Notes under the pieces: model-generated | Told to the model about the DNA's origin: nothing | What the model saw: only the letters and a program-made list of their open reading frames with translations | Database searches by the model: none | Part shown: piece after piece, positions 32,491-44,439 of the stretch | Layout: every line of letters starts with the position of its first letter | Numbering within the stretch: position 1 is the stretch's first letter | Translations under genes and position numbers: made by a program | Assembly: GCA_037447655.1 (NCBI GenBank) | Contig: JBBHKE010003048.1 | Coordinates: forward strand, 1-64,000 | Origin: Zygnema cylindricum | Taxonomy: Eukaryota > Streptophyta > Zygnematophyceae > Zygnematales > Zygnemataceae | DNA: 64,000 bases | Reading direction: 5' to 3'

Positions 32491-33600
32491 CACCTTTATA
32501 TCTATAGTCTGAGATCTGCTGAGCTACTAGAGCCTGCTGCTGAAGATTAGATTGTTGGTACATTTCTTCTAATTCATTCCATAATCCATAATTCCATGAT
32601 TCATATCTGCAGCATTCTCAAACCTGATAAGTGACATTACGAAGTCCTCTGTTATAGAGCAGTATGTTTCTCGCTCGAGTCTTACGCATCCTCAACTCGC
32701 TCGACGGCGATCCGGATATCGAAATTGATGTTTTCCCCTTTCTTGGCGTCGTGCCGGACGTGTCTTCTTCATAGCTTCTTAGCACAAAAAAAGTAGCATT
32801 TTAGGCTTAATTCAAAAGAAAGTAAGGGACTATCTAAGCCATAGCGAGCCACTTCTTCATTCTTCGACCAACCACTTGACGTCTCCTTTTTCTATTTGTA
32901 CCACATCTCCTTATCATCAAAGGCATATTCTTCCTCAAAATCTTACCTCGTGTCGCATCACTCTTTACCTTGTCTTCCCTGAGTGATCATTTGCAGACAA
33001 CTAAGATTTGGAGAAATCTGTCTCTTTATTTAAATCATCAATTCATGAAATTGGTTATATTTTGGATAGGGTCACTTGGCTCATCTCATTTTCAACAATG
33101 CATGTGAAATAAAGTTCAAAATTGGATCTAGTGCAATAATCAGATTTTTATATTAATTGTTTGCCTCATCAAAAATTTTAAAGGCGAGCAGTTTTTTTTC
33201 TTTTTGTTTACCATGATCCATTTTGATGGAAATGAACACTTGGAATCTGGAAAATCTTCATTTGTGACTCTTGAAGCACGCTGCAATTTTTTGTCTAGTA
33301 AAACCATTATTCTTCGAAGAGAACTCGAAAATCAAAGATTTAACATTCAATTTGCTTTCTGGACCTCCAGTAATATATTGTACACAGTAGATGCCCTCTC
33401 AATTTTTTATTTCCTAAAAAACTTGCAAAATAGGCAAGTCTTACAAGTTAAACTCACTGGTGAAAAAAATCTGGCAACTCTCGTTATTCTCAAGCTCCAA
33501 ATGTGGTTATTTTCTGTGTTACCTTCCAAATATTTGTTTACAATTGTTCTGAACTGAAACAAGAATCGCCCATTGTTTTCGACGCATCTTTTTTCCACAG
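32491..33600. other. upstream region of the methyltransferase gene
   Basis: No clear gene. An open plus-strand stretch (33204-33557) has no recognised domain and could be chance or a further upstream exon. The promoter cannot be located by eye. Confidence 0.35.
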
Positions 33601-34160
33601 AACTGACAAGAGGACAGATATCGGTGGAGAAATTCATGGTCGTCCACTCGACTAGGGAAACTCGAGAGAGAGAAAGAGAAAGAGTTACAGAGATGGAAAG
33701 AGAGATAGGAACGTTGAGAGAACAACTCAGGATAGCAAATAAGACTATCCAAAAAAAGGAAGCAATTATCTCTAGTCTCCAAGAAGAATTAAAAGTTTGC
33801 AACGATGACATTTGTAAGCTAAAGACATCGACTCTCAAGGTGAGCAATAAAAACAGTTCTTTGAAAGAAATTTATAATCAATTTGCATTGATTACCCACA
33901 CTTTAAACTGGCTTTCAAATTGGTTCAAGGAATTGTCAAAGTGGTGAAAAAGAAAAACATAGTGAAGAAATTGGGAATGGGAGAGATTATAAATGACCTC
34001 GAAAAAGCGAATGGTGAATTAAGGATTGAGGGAACAATTCCGGAAAGGGGTTACAAAGACATATTCTGGAAATTAGAAGAAATAATGTCACTGTGTGGAG
34101 GGTGGAGCAGTAGAGGGAGGAGAAAGGGGAGAGGGGGCGAGGGAGGAGAGGGAGGAGAGG
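33601..34160 (+). CDS. putative N-terminal exons, coiled coil, probably of the same gene
   Basis: 33601-33839 follows a CCACAG acceptor and ends at AAG/GTGAGC in phase 0. It encodes a coiled coil (MEREIGTLREQLRIANKTIQ, EAIISSLQEELKVCNDDI). A second stretch from about 33966 can be joined in phase 0 (GMGEIINDLEKANGELRIEG, KDIFWKLEEIMSLCGGW) before a Gly/Arg/Glu-rich run. The donor to the exon at 35034 is unclear. Same strand and ~0.9 kb spacing suggest they are the methyltransferase N-terminus. No PWWP, ADD or UBA domain is visible here. Confidence 0.4.
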
Positions 34161-35033
34161 TGGAGAGGAAAGGGAGGGAGGAGAGGGAGGTTTCTGAGAC
34201 TGCAAATTTAGAAAGCTTGTGGTCTGAAGCCTAACTTTTCAATTATCCTTTTACATGAAATTTAAAATTGCTTCAAAATGAAAAAATGGCGACAGAGATT
34301 TTTATTGTTTTGAAAGGAGTTTTTTTTTTTTTAATTTCAAGATGCTTGACTGTCTGATCCATTTTTTTTCTATCCTTTCGTGTTTTTTTTTTGGGAAGGT
34401 ACATTTGAGCTGTTTTTTTGCGACATGTATAAAAAACTTGGTTTCAAATTTATGAATTAAATCAAAATTGTCATTTTAACAACGTACCTTGAACTATACC
34501 ATGTTTTTCTGTTAGTCTTCGTTTTTTGTTTATCCCCATTGCAACATTCGAATGAAAAATCCGACAATTTTGCACCTTGGAAAATGAGTTTGAGTCTAAA
34601 AAGAAACCATCAAAACCATTACAATGTTAATAACTCGAAAACATTGAATCACTGAAACGTTGAAAAGTTAAGTATTAAAATGTTAAAACGTAAAAAACAT
34701 TAAAACATAACGTTGAAATTTAATAAAAAAAGAATTGTATATTTCTAAACAGTTTTTTTTGCGGTATTGTTCTCAATATTGATAAATGTTGGAAAATTGT
34801 TATAATTTGTATTAATTGTGTGATTCATCTGTTATAGATGTGTCATAAATGTGTCATAATGTATTATAAATCCGTTAATATTGTGTTACAAATGTGTGAT
34901 AAGTGTGTTAATAATGTATTAAATAGTGTATTGTGGATGTATTACAAATTTGTATAAGTTTGTAAGAAAATTGTTAAAAACTTGTCATAAGTTTGCCATA
35001 ATTTTGTTAAAGACTTCTGTTATTAATTTGCAG

Positions 35034-37685
35034 TTGGAAGATGGTTCTGAGCTTGGACCGGATTGGCTCAACTTTATAAAACGGAAAAACGGACCATGGG
35101 AAGGCCGTCCGTTGGTCGTTCTCAGTTTATTTGATGGCCTTGGAGCTATTTGGCAATCTCTTCATAATTTGGGAATTCCTACTATTGGATATTCTTCAGA
35201 GGTGGTGAGTCATTTATGTTTTTGGGGTTTTTTTTTTTTTCTTTTCTTTTTCCATTGGTATTTTTTGTTATTCCCACTAAATATTCTTTGGAGACGTGAG
35301 TATAAACACACATACACACATATATATACATATATATAGACATATTTATACATTATATATATTATGTATAATATATATAATATAATAATTACATATATGT
35401 GTATAATATGTATATGTATGTATATATTACATTTGTGTTTTGTTTGTTTTGTAATAAGTAATTTATTCTCGGGGATACTATATCTTTTCTCTTTTTAATG
35501 CATTCTTGTTATTTATATATTCCTATACTGGATACTCTTAAGCAATTTTTTTTGCGGTGTTTTTGTTTCTTTTATATAATCCCATTTCTATTTTTTGTTA
35601 TTCCTACTACATGGGATATTCTTAGTTGTGGTATGTTGTATGTAATTTATTTTCTCGAGATTTTTCTTTTTCTCCTTTTTTTTTTACCGTGCAGATAATT
35701 CCTTTGCTCTTTTAAATAAACAATTATAGAACATTTTTTATTTCTGTGATTTCAAGTTTCCTTTTGTAAACTATTTTTCTATTTATGACTTTAGCTGTTT
35801 TTTTTGTGAGTTCTTTTTTCACGATCTCAAGAATTTTGTATTTTTTGCTCAGTATTAGTTTGTTTCCGTAATATTGTGTTATTCTCTGAATCTATTTCCT
35901 CTATCCTGCCTTTTTTTTTGCATTATTTGCTGTGAATCTCAGATTTTTTTTTTTTTTTTTTTTCAGGAGGCTGTATTATTTGCTTTATTATTTTCTGCAT
36001 TATTTGCTGTATTACTTGCTGTATTATTTCTGCATTATTTTTTTCATTATTTCCTGCTTTATCATCTTCACAATTTCCTGCATATCCTGCATTGTTTTTT
36101 CTTTGTTTTGTAGTTTGCATTATCTGCTGTGTCATTTTTTTTTTTTTTCAGGAGCCGGATGCAATTGAAGTGGTAAAACAGCGGTGGCCTCTTGTGAAGC
36201 ATTTGGGAGATATTAGAAGCATAAAGTTGAAAGATATTTTGGAAAAAGTGGACCTTGTCGTGGGAGGATTTCCTTGCCAGGATTTGAGCGGAATGAATCG
36301 ATTTCGACCAGGGTAATCTTTTTTTCCTTTTCTCATTTCTTTGTTTTTTAACGTATTTGAAAGCTAAAGTTTGAAAGTATTTTGTAAAAGGTGGACCTTG
36401 TTGTTTGGGGGATTTCCTAACCAAGATTTGGAAAAAAAGGAACCATTTTGACCCTGTTATGTTTTTTTTTTCTATCTTTAGGATTTCCGTCGAAAAAGTA
36501 ATTCTCAACCAGAGAAGTGAATTATCGCTTTCCGTTTTGGACATTTAAATAGGCCAGTTATTCAATTTGTTTTGAATATTCTTATTTCTATCCGTTATTC
36601 CCTATTCCCATTTTTATTTCTCCTTCTCCTTCTCCTACCTTCTCCTTCCTTCTTTAATCTTTTTCTTCCTTCTTGTTTCTTGCTTCGTTTTCCTTTTCCC
36701 TTTCCTTCTTCTGGTTTTTATTCTTATTCCTGGCTTTTTCCAATCCCTTCTCCTTCCTCCTTCCTCCGTCCTTCCTCTCCCTCGTCTTGTTCCTTCATCC
36801 TTCTTCCTTCTTGCTTTTTTATTTCTTTTCTTCCTCTTCTTCTTTTTCTTCTCCTTCATTTCCCCCTTTCTACTTCTCCTTTTTCTTTTTTTTTCCTCTT
36901 CTCTTCTTCTTCCTCCTTGTTCTTCCTTCTTAATTCCTGATTTTTATCCTTTACTTTTATTCGTTTTCGTTTTTACTTTCTTACTTTCATTCTTAAGTCA
37001 TTGTCATTCACTTTCGTCCTTTTCGTCTTATTTGGACAGACTCCATGGCCCTCGCAGTGGTCTGTTTTTTGAGCTCCTCCGCATCATTCAGGAATTTAAA
37101 CCATTCTGGTGAGTTTAATTTCTGGGGAGAGGGAGAAGGAAGATAAATTTTTGGGGGAGAAGGGAGAGGAAAGTGCATGCACTTGAACCAGGTGACAAAA
37201 GACCAGCTTTCCAGGTTACAAACTTTTGCTTTTTGTTTGGTTTATGGATGTGTTGCTTTCTTTTTTTCTTTTTTTGCTGCTTTTTTTGATTTGTATTCTC
37301 TATTGCTGTGGAGTTGGATACTGATATCTTCATAAAATTCATACTTTTCATACTACAAGCTATAATATTCATATATGTTTGTTAGTACATTTATTCTATT
37401 AACAACTATTCCTATATCGCATACTATTCATATAACCTTGCTACATTTATATTATTCACAATGTGTACACATTACTCTTACTATTCATGCCATTTGCACA
37501 ATTTGTACTGTTCATACTACTTATACTATTCGTACCATTCACACTGCTCAGACTATGCTTACCACATTCATGCCATTCATCATTATGTTCTTACATGAAT
37601 ATTATTCATACTAGTTATCACCTGGCAAAAAAAACATACGCTAATAACGATTTGTGCAGTAGTATACCTATATATGTGTGTGTAC

Positions 37686-37738
<53 letters not shown>

Positions 37739-40700
37739 ATCTACGTATATGTAAATACTGTTTTCCTTCATAAATTGATATAAACATTTTATTTTTCTTT
37801 GGAAAAACATGTTATATTCTTTGGGTCTATCGAGAAGTCACAAAAAAAACCTGTATACATAGGTATATAATATAATAATGTATGATGTATATAATATATC
37901 ATATTTATATATATGTATATACATCAATGTATCTGTACAGTTTTTTCTTCTCTTTAAACTTACTTATATATATATATATATATACTTTAACAGGTTTCTA
38001 GTAGAAAATGTCCAGAGTATGCTTTGGGTGGACCGTGAAGAAGTGACAAAATATTTGGGAGTTCGACCGATCGAAATCGATTCTTCAGAAATAACTCCTC
38101 AGACTCGGAGAAGATATTTTTGGACGAATATTCGTATATGCCATAAAATTCCTCCTCTTCGACTTCATCCTACGACTCAGTTGCAATATGTTTTGGATAA
38201 CGCATTAGCTTTGGAGGGGAAATGTGGAGTACGTTTTTTTTTTTTTTTTTTTCCGTTTTGGAATACAATCGGTTTTTTTTTTGGAAATAAATACAGAGTC
38301 AGATTTTTTTTTTTTTTTTTTAACTTTTTAGTTTTTGGGGGGAAATGTGGAGTTCTTTTTTTTTTTTTTTTTTTTTTCCGTTTAGGAATACAATCGGTTT
38401 TTTTTGTGGAAATAAATACAGAGTCAGATTTTTTTTATTTTTTATTACTGTGGGTTGGCTTATTAATTCCTGTTTCGTTTCATAGTTTTTTCTCTATTTC
38501 TTTATCATGTTGGATTTTTTTGGCCATAATTTTTATTTTTTTTGACATTGCATTTTGTTGACTAATCAATATTATATCCTGTTTTTTTTTTCTGGTAATT
38601 GGTTGTTTTTATTTTCTGGACTGTATTTTTGACTGATCAGTTTTTTTCTTTTTATCTTTTTTGACAGTGTATTATGTTGAAGTTTCAGTCGGGAATTTCA
38701 CCCGTACAATGTTTAAAAACAAACAAATATCGTCTTTTAAAAGTGGTTGAAATCGAACGAGTTTTCGGCCTTCCTCCTCAATATACAAATGTAAAATTTT
38801 TCAACAATTTATCTGAAAATATGCCTGGAAATCGCAAAAAAAATGAGGAGGAGGTCAGTCTTTTCGAAGAAAGAAAAAAATTGAGACGGAATGTTTTGGT
38901 CAAAGATAAAAAGAGAAAACGCGGCGATATTATGAATTTTGATTTCAAAAAACATTCAAATACTGATTCAAGAAGTGTTTCTGGGGAAATTGCTGTTGAT
39001 AATTTTTCAAATAAAGGGGAAAATCATGGGAAGGGAAATGTAAATATCGACGGAAATGAGATATTTGAGGAAATGAAAGGCGATATACTTCAGGAAAATG
39101 TCAATAAAAAACAAAAGAAGATGAATGAAAATGTTCCCATTTTTAACATTCAAAAAACGTCGTTAAGGAGTTTTGGTAAAAAAAAAAACGATCGAGATAA
39201 TCTTGATGAGGCTCGACCAAATACAATGAGGTAAAACTGAGAGAAAGGGAGAGGGAGAGAGAGCGAGAGAGAGATAATTTGTAAAACTCGGAAATCATGT
39301 AAAAATATATGCTGTCAAGAACAATTGTATTTTTTACTGTCGCTATTAGGGTACAAGAATTATTAGTATTATTCCTTATCTGTTTCGTTTTATTTGTTAA
39401 TTTATTTTATTTTACTTTATTTGGTTATATAAATCTATTTATTTCCTTATTTTATTAGAACTAATAAGCAGTTTTTTTTTTTTTTTTATTCACACTTCCC
39501 TCTCGCCTTAAACGTGGGTCAAAAATAACTTCTTAGGCTTTGTCTGTGGATCAGCTTTTCTTTTTTTCCCTTCTTTTTAACCCATTTTTTTTGTCCTTCA
39601 CCTACTTTTTGTAGTTTTTTTTTTTTAGAGCTATATTTTTCAGCCCCATTTCTTTTTGCTGTCAAGTATTTTAGGTTTTTATTTTTTTTTTGCTAAGAGT
39701 ATTCTGACTTACTACAATTCATTTTTATTTATGGATTTCAGGAAAGGAGGGAAAGAAGAAAACGAAAAAAATCGACAAAAACGTTGGAGGCTTCTCGGAA
39801 ACTCTTTTCCGGTAAGATTTTTTTTTCCTTTTATTAATGCTCTTTCTTTTTTATTTATTATTGTTATTTTTTTTAATTTTGCCAGATGGGTACTGCTAAA
39901 ATTGTTTCCGAGATTTTTTCTGTCAAGTTTAACGGATCAAATTTCATCAAGAGGTTATTTGTTTTTTTGTTTGTTTATTATTTTTATCTTTTTGGTGCAG
40001 GTCCAAGTAATTTCTTTTCTTTGTTCGTCTCTTTTGAATTCAAAATATCGAATTTCTCCTCCTCTTTATAAACTTCCTAAAATTGTTCCTTTAAAAGTGA
40101 AAGCGGAAAATTGTGCTTTTTTGCAAACTAACGAGGTGAGAATTTATTATTTAAAAAATAAAATTTTGAAAATTATATAAATGTACATTTTGGATTGGGA
40201 CAACGCAAAATTGTATGTTTGGAAAATGAATTTCTGAAAATTCTGTTTGAAAAATGTATGTTCCTGAAAAAATTCTTGAAGAAATGCATGTTAGAAAAAG
40301 TCATTTCATTTTTTGGTAAATGTCTTGAAATAATGTATGTTTGTAAAATTGTATGGACTTTTATTTTGAAACACGTAGTTTGGAATGTGATTTTTGTAGA
40401 ATGTCTTCGGTTTAGTTAAAAGATATATATATATTAAATTCCTATTTTTACAGGGGAAAAAAGAAAAAAGCACGTTTTTTTTTTTAGTTTATTCGAAGAT
40501 TTTTTCACTAATAAGTGGTTATCCAAACTATAAAAATGCACATTATTGTTTATCACATTTCAATTTTGAATCGAAAATAAATTGAAGGAAAATTTGTAAA
40601 GAGTTTTTAGTAACAACCTGCATTAAGGGATTATAATTTTTTTCTTTTGTAAAACCAGCAACGGTTTAAGATTTTTTTTAGAATTTCTGGCAAAAACCTG

Positions 40701-41365
40701 CAGAAATGTTACATGTTAAGAATTTTTGGTGTAAAACTGCAATTTGTTTTGCCACATTCACTTGATATTTTTTCAACTACCCAAAACTCCTTTTCTCCCA
40801 TTTTTATCTTTCCAATTTAATTGATTCAAATGCCAAATCTCAATAGATTTCAGTAAACGAAACACCTGTCCCGAGTATTTTTCAATTTTCGAGCTCATTA
40901 TTTTTCTCAGTCTGTTAACTTTTTCATTTTTTTTACTGTTTTTTTTCGGGCAGATGTGGGCTCTTTATAACGATTTACAAATACCAAATTGGTATGCTTT
41001 TATAAAAAGTCGAAAGGGAGGACGATTTTCCGAAACCATGGACGGACCGTCTCGTCCATGTCTCGAAATTGTAGTGTAAGGAAAAAAAAAAAAAAAAACA
41101 AATTTGTAATGTTGCGGATCAGATTTTTTTTCAAGATGGAGTAGTTCCTATAGAAGTACCAGATCCAGAATTATTTAGCTTAATTTTTATATAAATCCTT
41201 AATCTTCTTGTTGTGATATGCAATTAGAAGATAATTCTCTAGGTTTTGTTATGGTTTAATTTAACAAATTGAATAAAAGCAAAAGCATTTTCCAAATAAT
41301 TGGAATACCAAAAAGCAGCAAACTACAAGAAGAGCTATGAAATGACTATATACATATAAATATGT

Positions 41366-41456
<91 letters not shown>

Positions 41457-41837
41457 TATATCTATATATATATATATACCTACCTTTTCCTATATATGCA
41501 TATATGCACCTATTCTTTTTTTCCTGCTTTTCTTATTTTTTCGGACTTTTCTTTCTTCGCGTTCCTTTCTCCTTTTTCCTTTCCCTTCTTCTTCTCTCTT
41601 TTTCTTCTTTTTTCTTCTTCCTTCTTCTTCTTTGTCTTTCTTCTTCCCTTTTTTTATTTTTTTCTTTTTTCGACCAGAGAGTATCTCTGGTTTACAAATT
41701 CGTATAAAAGAATGGAAGAAAATTCGTGGAATCCTCGAAGAGGGACAGGAGCTTTCCGATTGTCGGGAAAACCTGAGGTTTTGAGAGATGCACAAGCTCT
41801 CAAAATGTTCTCTCACAGGTGGGATTTTTTTCCACAT

Positions 41838-41913
<76 letters not shown>

Positions 41914-43490
41914 TCTTTCAGAATTGTTTGCGATTGAAGAAAAACTGGTCTTACAGACCGGCCCTTCCGTTTACTCTTTTACCCCTCTTGTCTAGTTATA
42001 CAATTGATACGCGGCAAAGGATAAGGGATAGAAGAGAGGAGGTAGAGGGATAGGAGGGGGGGATACCTTTCCCTCTTCTTTCCCTTTCACCCTCCCTCCC
42101 TCCCTCCAGGAAATTCCACAATCTAAGTTGTGCCAGCAATAGTTTTTTTGCTCAAAGCGGTTTTTCATTCGCTTTGTAATCGGTTTTTCTCAAGTTTAAA
42201 CCAGTTTTCAATTGAATTTTGGACGAAATTGATGTCTATTTAATTTCGAATTTAATAGTGGCATTTATCACTGATTTCGATGGATTTATTGTCAAATTTT
42301 AAACGATTTATAACCTGTAAGGATTGATCTTGATCTACTTTGGTTCAATTTTGAATCTGATTTAGGTCCTTGTTTGTTCGATTTCAAATCAGATTTTGAA
42401 TTGATTTGTTTAATTACTAAATGTAGACGATAAATTCCAAAATACTTTATGTAGATAATAATTTTAAAATACTGAAAGGAGATGATAAATTTTAAAATAT
42501 TGAATGTAGATAATAACGTTTAAAATACTGAATGTAGACGATAAATTTTAAAATACTGAATGGAGATAATAATTTTAATAGACTGAATGGAGACAATAAA
42601 TTTTCTCAGAAAATCTATTTGATTTAATTGATGGGACTTGAGGGCAGACAGAGTAACTTCATATTTTGAAATAAATGATGGAAATGAGGTAACTTATTTT
42701 GTCTACCCGAAAAAAGGTTCCATTTGGGTTTTACGAGATGAGGCGACCACTGTCTTCAATCATGTCGTATGTTTGTTTTAACTCCTATGCCGCTTATTTA
42801 TTTGCCTTTCCTTCTTTTCCCATTTTTTTTCTGGACCTCCTTTATTTTTTCACCTTTATTTTTTTGGAATCCCCCTCTTTTTCTTTTCGTTATGATTTCG
42901 TTTTTTTTCATTCGTTGTTTTTTGAGGTTCAAATTACTTTTATTTTCTATTGTTATTTTGCCATCAGAAACCGAAACAACTAGATATAATGTAATAATAA
43001 TGATAATAATAATGTTATAAAAATGACGATGATGATGATACATTGTTTTTTGTTCTTTTGGCAGTATGTGGTGGAGAGTAGTATTCGAAAAGAGAATTTG
43101 AAAAAAGTCAAAGTGGGAAATGAGGGATTTATGTCCCGAGTTAAAGTTTTGGTGAAAAGTTTTCGAACGGAATATACGTGAGTCATTTATACTTATTATA
43201 AATGTTATAATTTTTTTGTTTTATCTTGATTTACTTTTTTCAATGCGAAATTTCATATTTATTGCCTTCCCTCTAGATGTCCAAAGGGATGATATATTCT
43301 TTTGTCAGCAAATGTAATTTTTTTTTTTCGTCTTGTAATCCACATTATTTACTGGTTCACTTAATTTTAAGCCTTCGGGTGGTCAATTGAAAAAACTTTT
43401 TATGTGCATTTAATGATAGGATGGTTTCATTATCGTGTTCACTGTCATTAGTGTGGGAAACATTAATCAGGATACCTTAAATATTTACCA

Positions 43491-43584
<94 letters not shown>

Positions 43585-44439
43585 TCTCTTCTCTCACTCG
43601 TCTCTCTCTCTGCTCTCTCTCCTCTCTCCCCCCCTCTCGCTCTCTTCTCTCTCTTCCCTCTCTCTCCCCTCTCTCCGTTTCTCTCTCCCTCCCTCCCTCC
43701 CTCTCCCTCTCCCTCTCCCTCTCCCTCTTTCTTGTAAAAAATTAGGGTATCACCTTCAGATCTTTTCTGTTCTTTTTGCAGTGTGACTGGTTTGAACTGA
43801 CTTTTACAAAGTTTTCCCAAAATTTTTTGTAGATTGTCAAATCATGAAATGGAAATAAGCGATTTATCGAGGTTCTCATTCGAAGTTCCGTATATTTTCA
43901 AAAATGATGTAAACACGTATGTTGTGGAGCCCCATAATCTAAAGGTCACGAGAGAACAAGGCAAAGATAGTGAAGGAGGAGAAGGTGATTCTTTCATATC
44001 AATATCGGAGGGATCAGTGGCGAAGGAGGAGGAGGAAGAGGAGAAGGAGGAGGAAGTGGAGGAGGAAGAGGAGGAAGAGGAGGAGGTGGAAGAGGAGATA
44101 GAGGCAGTGAGGCAGGAAATGGAGGAGAAGGTGGCCAAGAAGAAGGCGAAGAAGAAAGCAGAGGAGGCATCTTGGGGGGAGGAAGAGGAGGAGGAGGAGG
44201 TAGAGAGCCAGGAAGTGGAGGAGGAGGAGGCCAAGAAGAAGCGGAAGAAGATGAAAACAGCGGAGGCTACATCCTGGAGGGAGGAGGAGGAGGAGGAGGA
44301 GGAGGAGGTGGTGGTGGAGGAGGAGGAGGAGCAGGAACAGGCAGTAGAGACGAAGGTAGCGAAGAAGAAGGAGAAGAGGAAAGCAGGGGGGGGGAGATGG
44401 ATGAAGTTGAGGCGGTGGAGGGAGAGGGAGCTGAGGTAG
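35034..44439 (+). CDS. DNMT3: DNMT3-like cytosine-5 DNA methyltransferase fused to a DUF3444 domain
   Basis: Twelve exons join with matching phases and GT-AG introns: 35034-35204, 36152-36312, 37040-37108, 37994-38228, 38668-39230, 39742-39811, 40001-40135, 40954-41075, 41678-41818, 42652-42766, 43065-43177, 43833-44439. The first seven encode the methyltransferase: motif [12 protein letters not shown], motif [12 protein letters not shown] (catalytic Cys at 36275-36277), motif [11 protein letters not shown], motif [12 protein letters not shown], then [11 protein letters not shown] and motif [12 protein letters not shown], in DNMT3 order and not the rearranged DRM order. Exons eight to twelve encode DUF3444. 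The enzyme would transfer methyl groups from S-adenosylmethionine to cytosine in the nucleus. No internal stop or lost catalytic residue is seen. The start codon lies upstream of 35034. Confidence 0.85.
36590..36950 (+). repeat. polypyrimidine tract in intron 2
   Basis: About 360 bp almost entirely C and T (TTCTCCTTC, CCTTCTT motifs), well upstream of the acceptor at 37039. Long mirror-like pyrimidine runs can form triplexes. Confidence 0.8.
37693..37735 (+). repeat. (TA)n microsatellite, intron 3
   Basis: Alternating TA run of about 36 bp within an AT-rich intron. Similar AT runs are at 35310-35400 (intron 1) and 37968-37983. Confidence 0.85.
38815..39790 (+). other. lysine-rich insertion between methyltransferase motifs IX and X
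   Basis: After [16 protein letters not shown] the protein runs for ~160 residues of Lys/Asn/Glu-rich, low-complexity sequence ([31 protein letters not shown]), across the 39231-39741 intron, before RWRLLGNS. Animal DNMT3 enzymes have about 15 residues here. Basic runs such as KDKKRKRG could be nuclear localisation signals (inference). Confidence 0.7.
41369..41480 (+). repeat. (TA)n microsatellite, intron 8
   Basis: About 80 bp of uninterrupted TA with CATA-variant edges. Confidence 0.9.
41839..41922 (+). repeat. (CT)n microsatellite, intron 9
   Basis: Roughly 35 CT units directly after the donor side of intron 9. Confidence 0.9.
43491..43730 (+). repeat. (CT)n and CCCT-rich tract, intron 11
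   Basis: A (CT)n run followed by CTCC/CCCTCT variants, then a (CCCTCT)n run, about 240 bp in total. Confidence 0.9.

Larger units (their letters stand above)
40954..43950 (+). other. DUF3444 domain of the fusion protein (five exons)
   Basis: In order: [20 protein letters not shown] (cf. the WALYDDxDGMPRxYAxI start of the family), [59 protein letters not shown] (cf. YPRKGEVWALYKNW), [31 protein letters not shown] and [13 protein letters not shown] (cf. LRFSHRVPSF). Both FSH landmarks and both Trp landmarks are present, so the domain looks complete. In Arabidopsis DUF3444 proteins include DNAJ partners of SUVH methyl-DNA readers. Confidence 0.8.

Noticed and set aside
37115-37810. Short ORFs through (TA)n and AT-rich introns
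   Set aside because: Composition-driven; they lie between well-supported splice sites of the methyltransferase gene.
39884-39952. Extra exon between 39811 and 40001
   Set aside because: A CCAG acceptor precedes an open stretch, but joining 39811 to 40001 directly gives the conserved NSFPVQVISFL run in phase.
35034-40135. DRM-type (domains rearranged) plant methyltransferase
   Set aside because: Motif order is I, IV, VI, VIII, IX, X, without the DRM circular permutation.
41935-42000. Exon after the (CT)n tract (acceptor TTTCAG at 41926)
   Set aside because: It gives a stop at once in the required phase; the exon at 42652 restores FSHRVTSYF and the correct phase.
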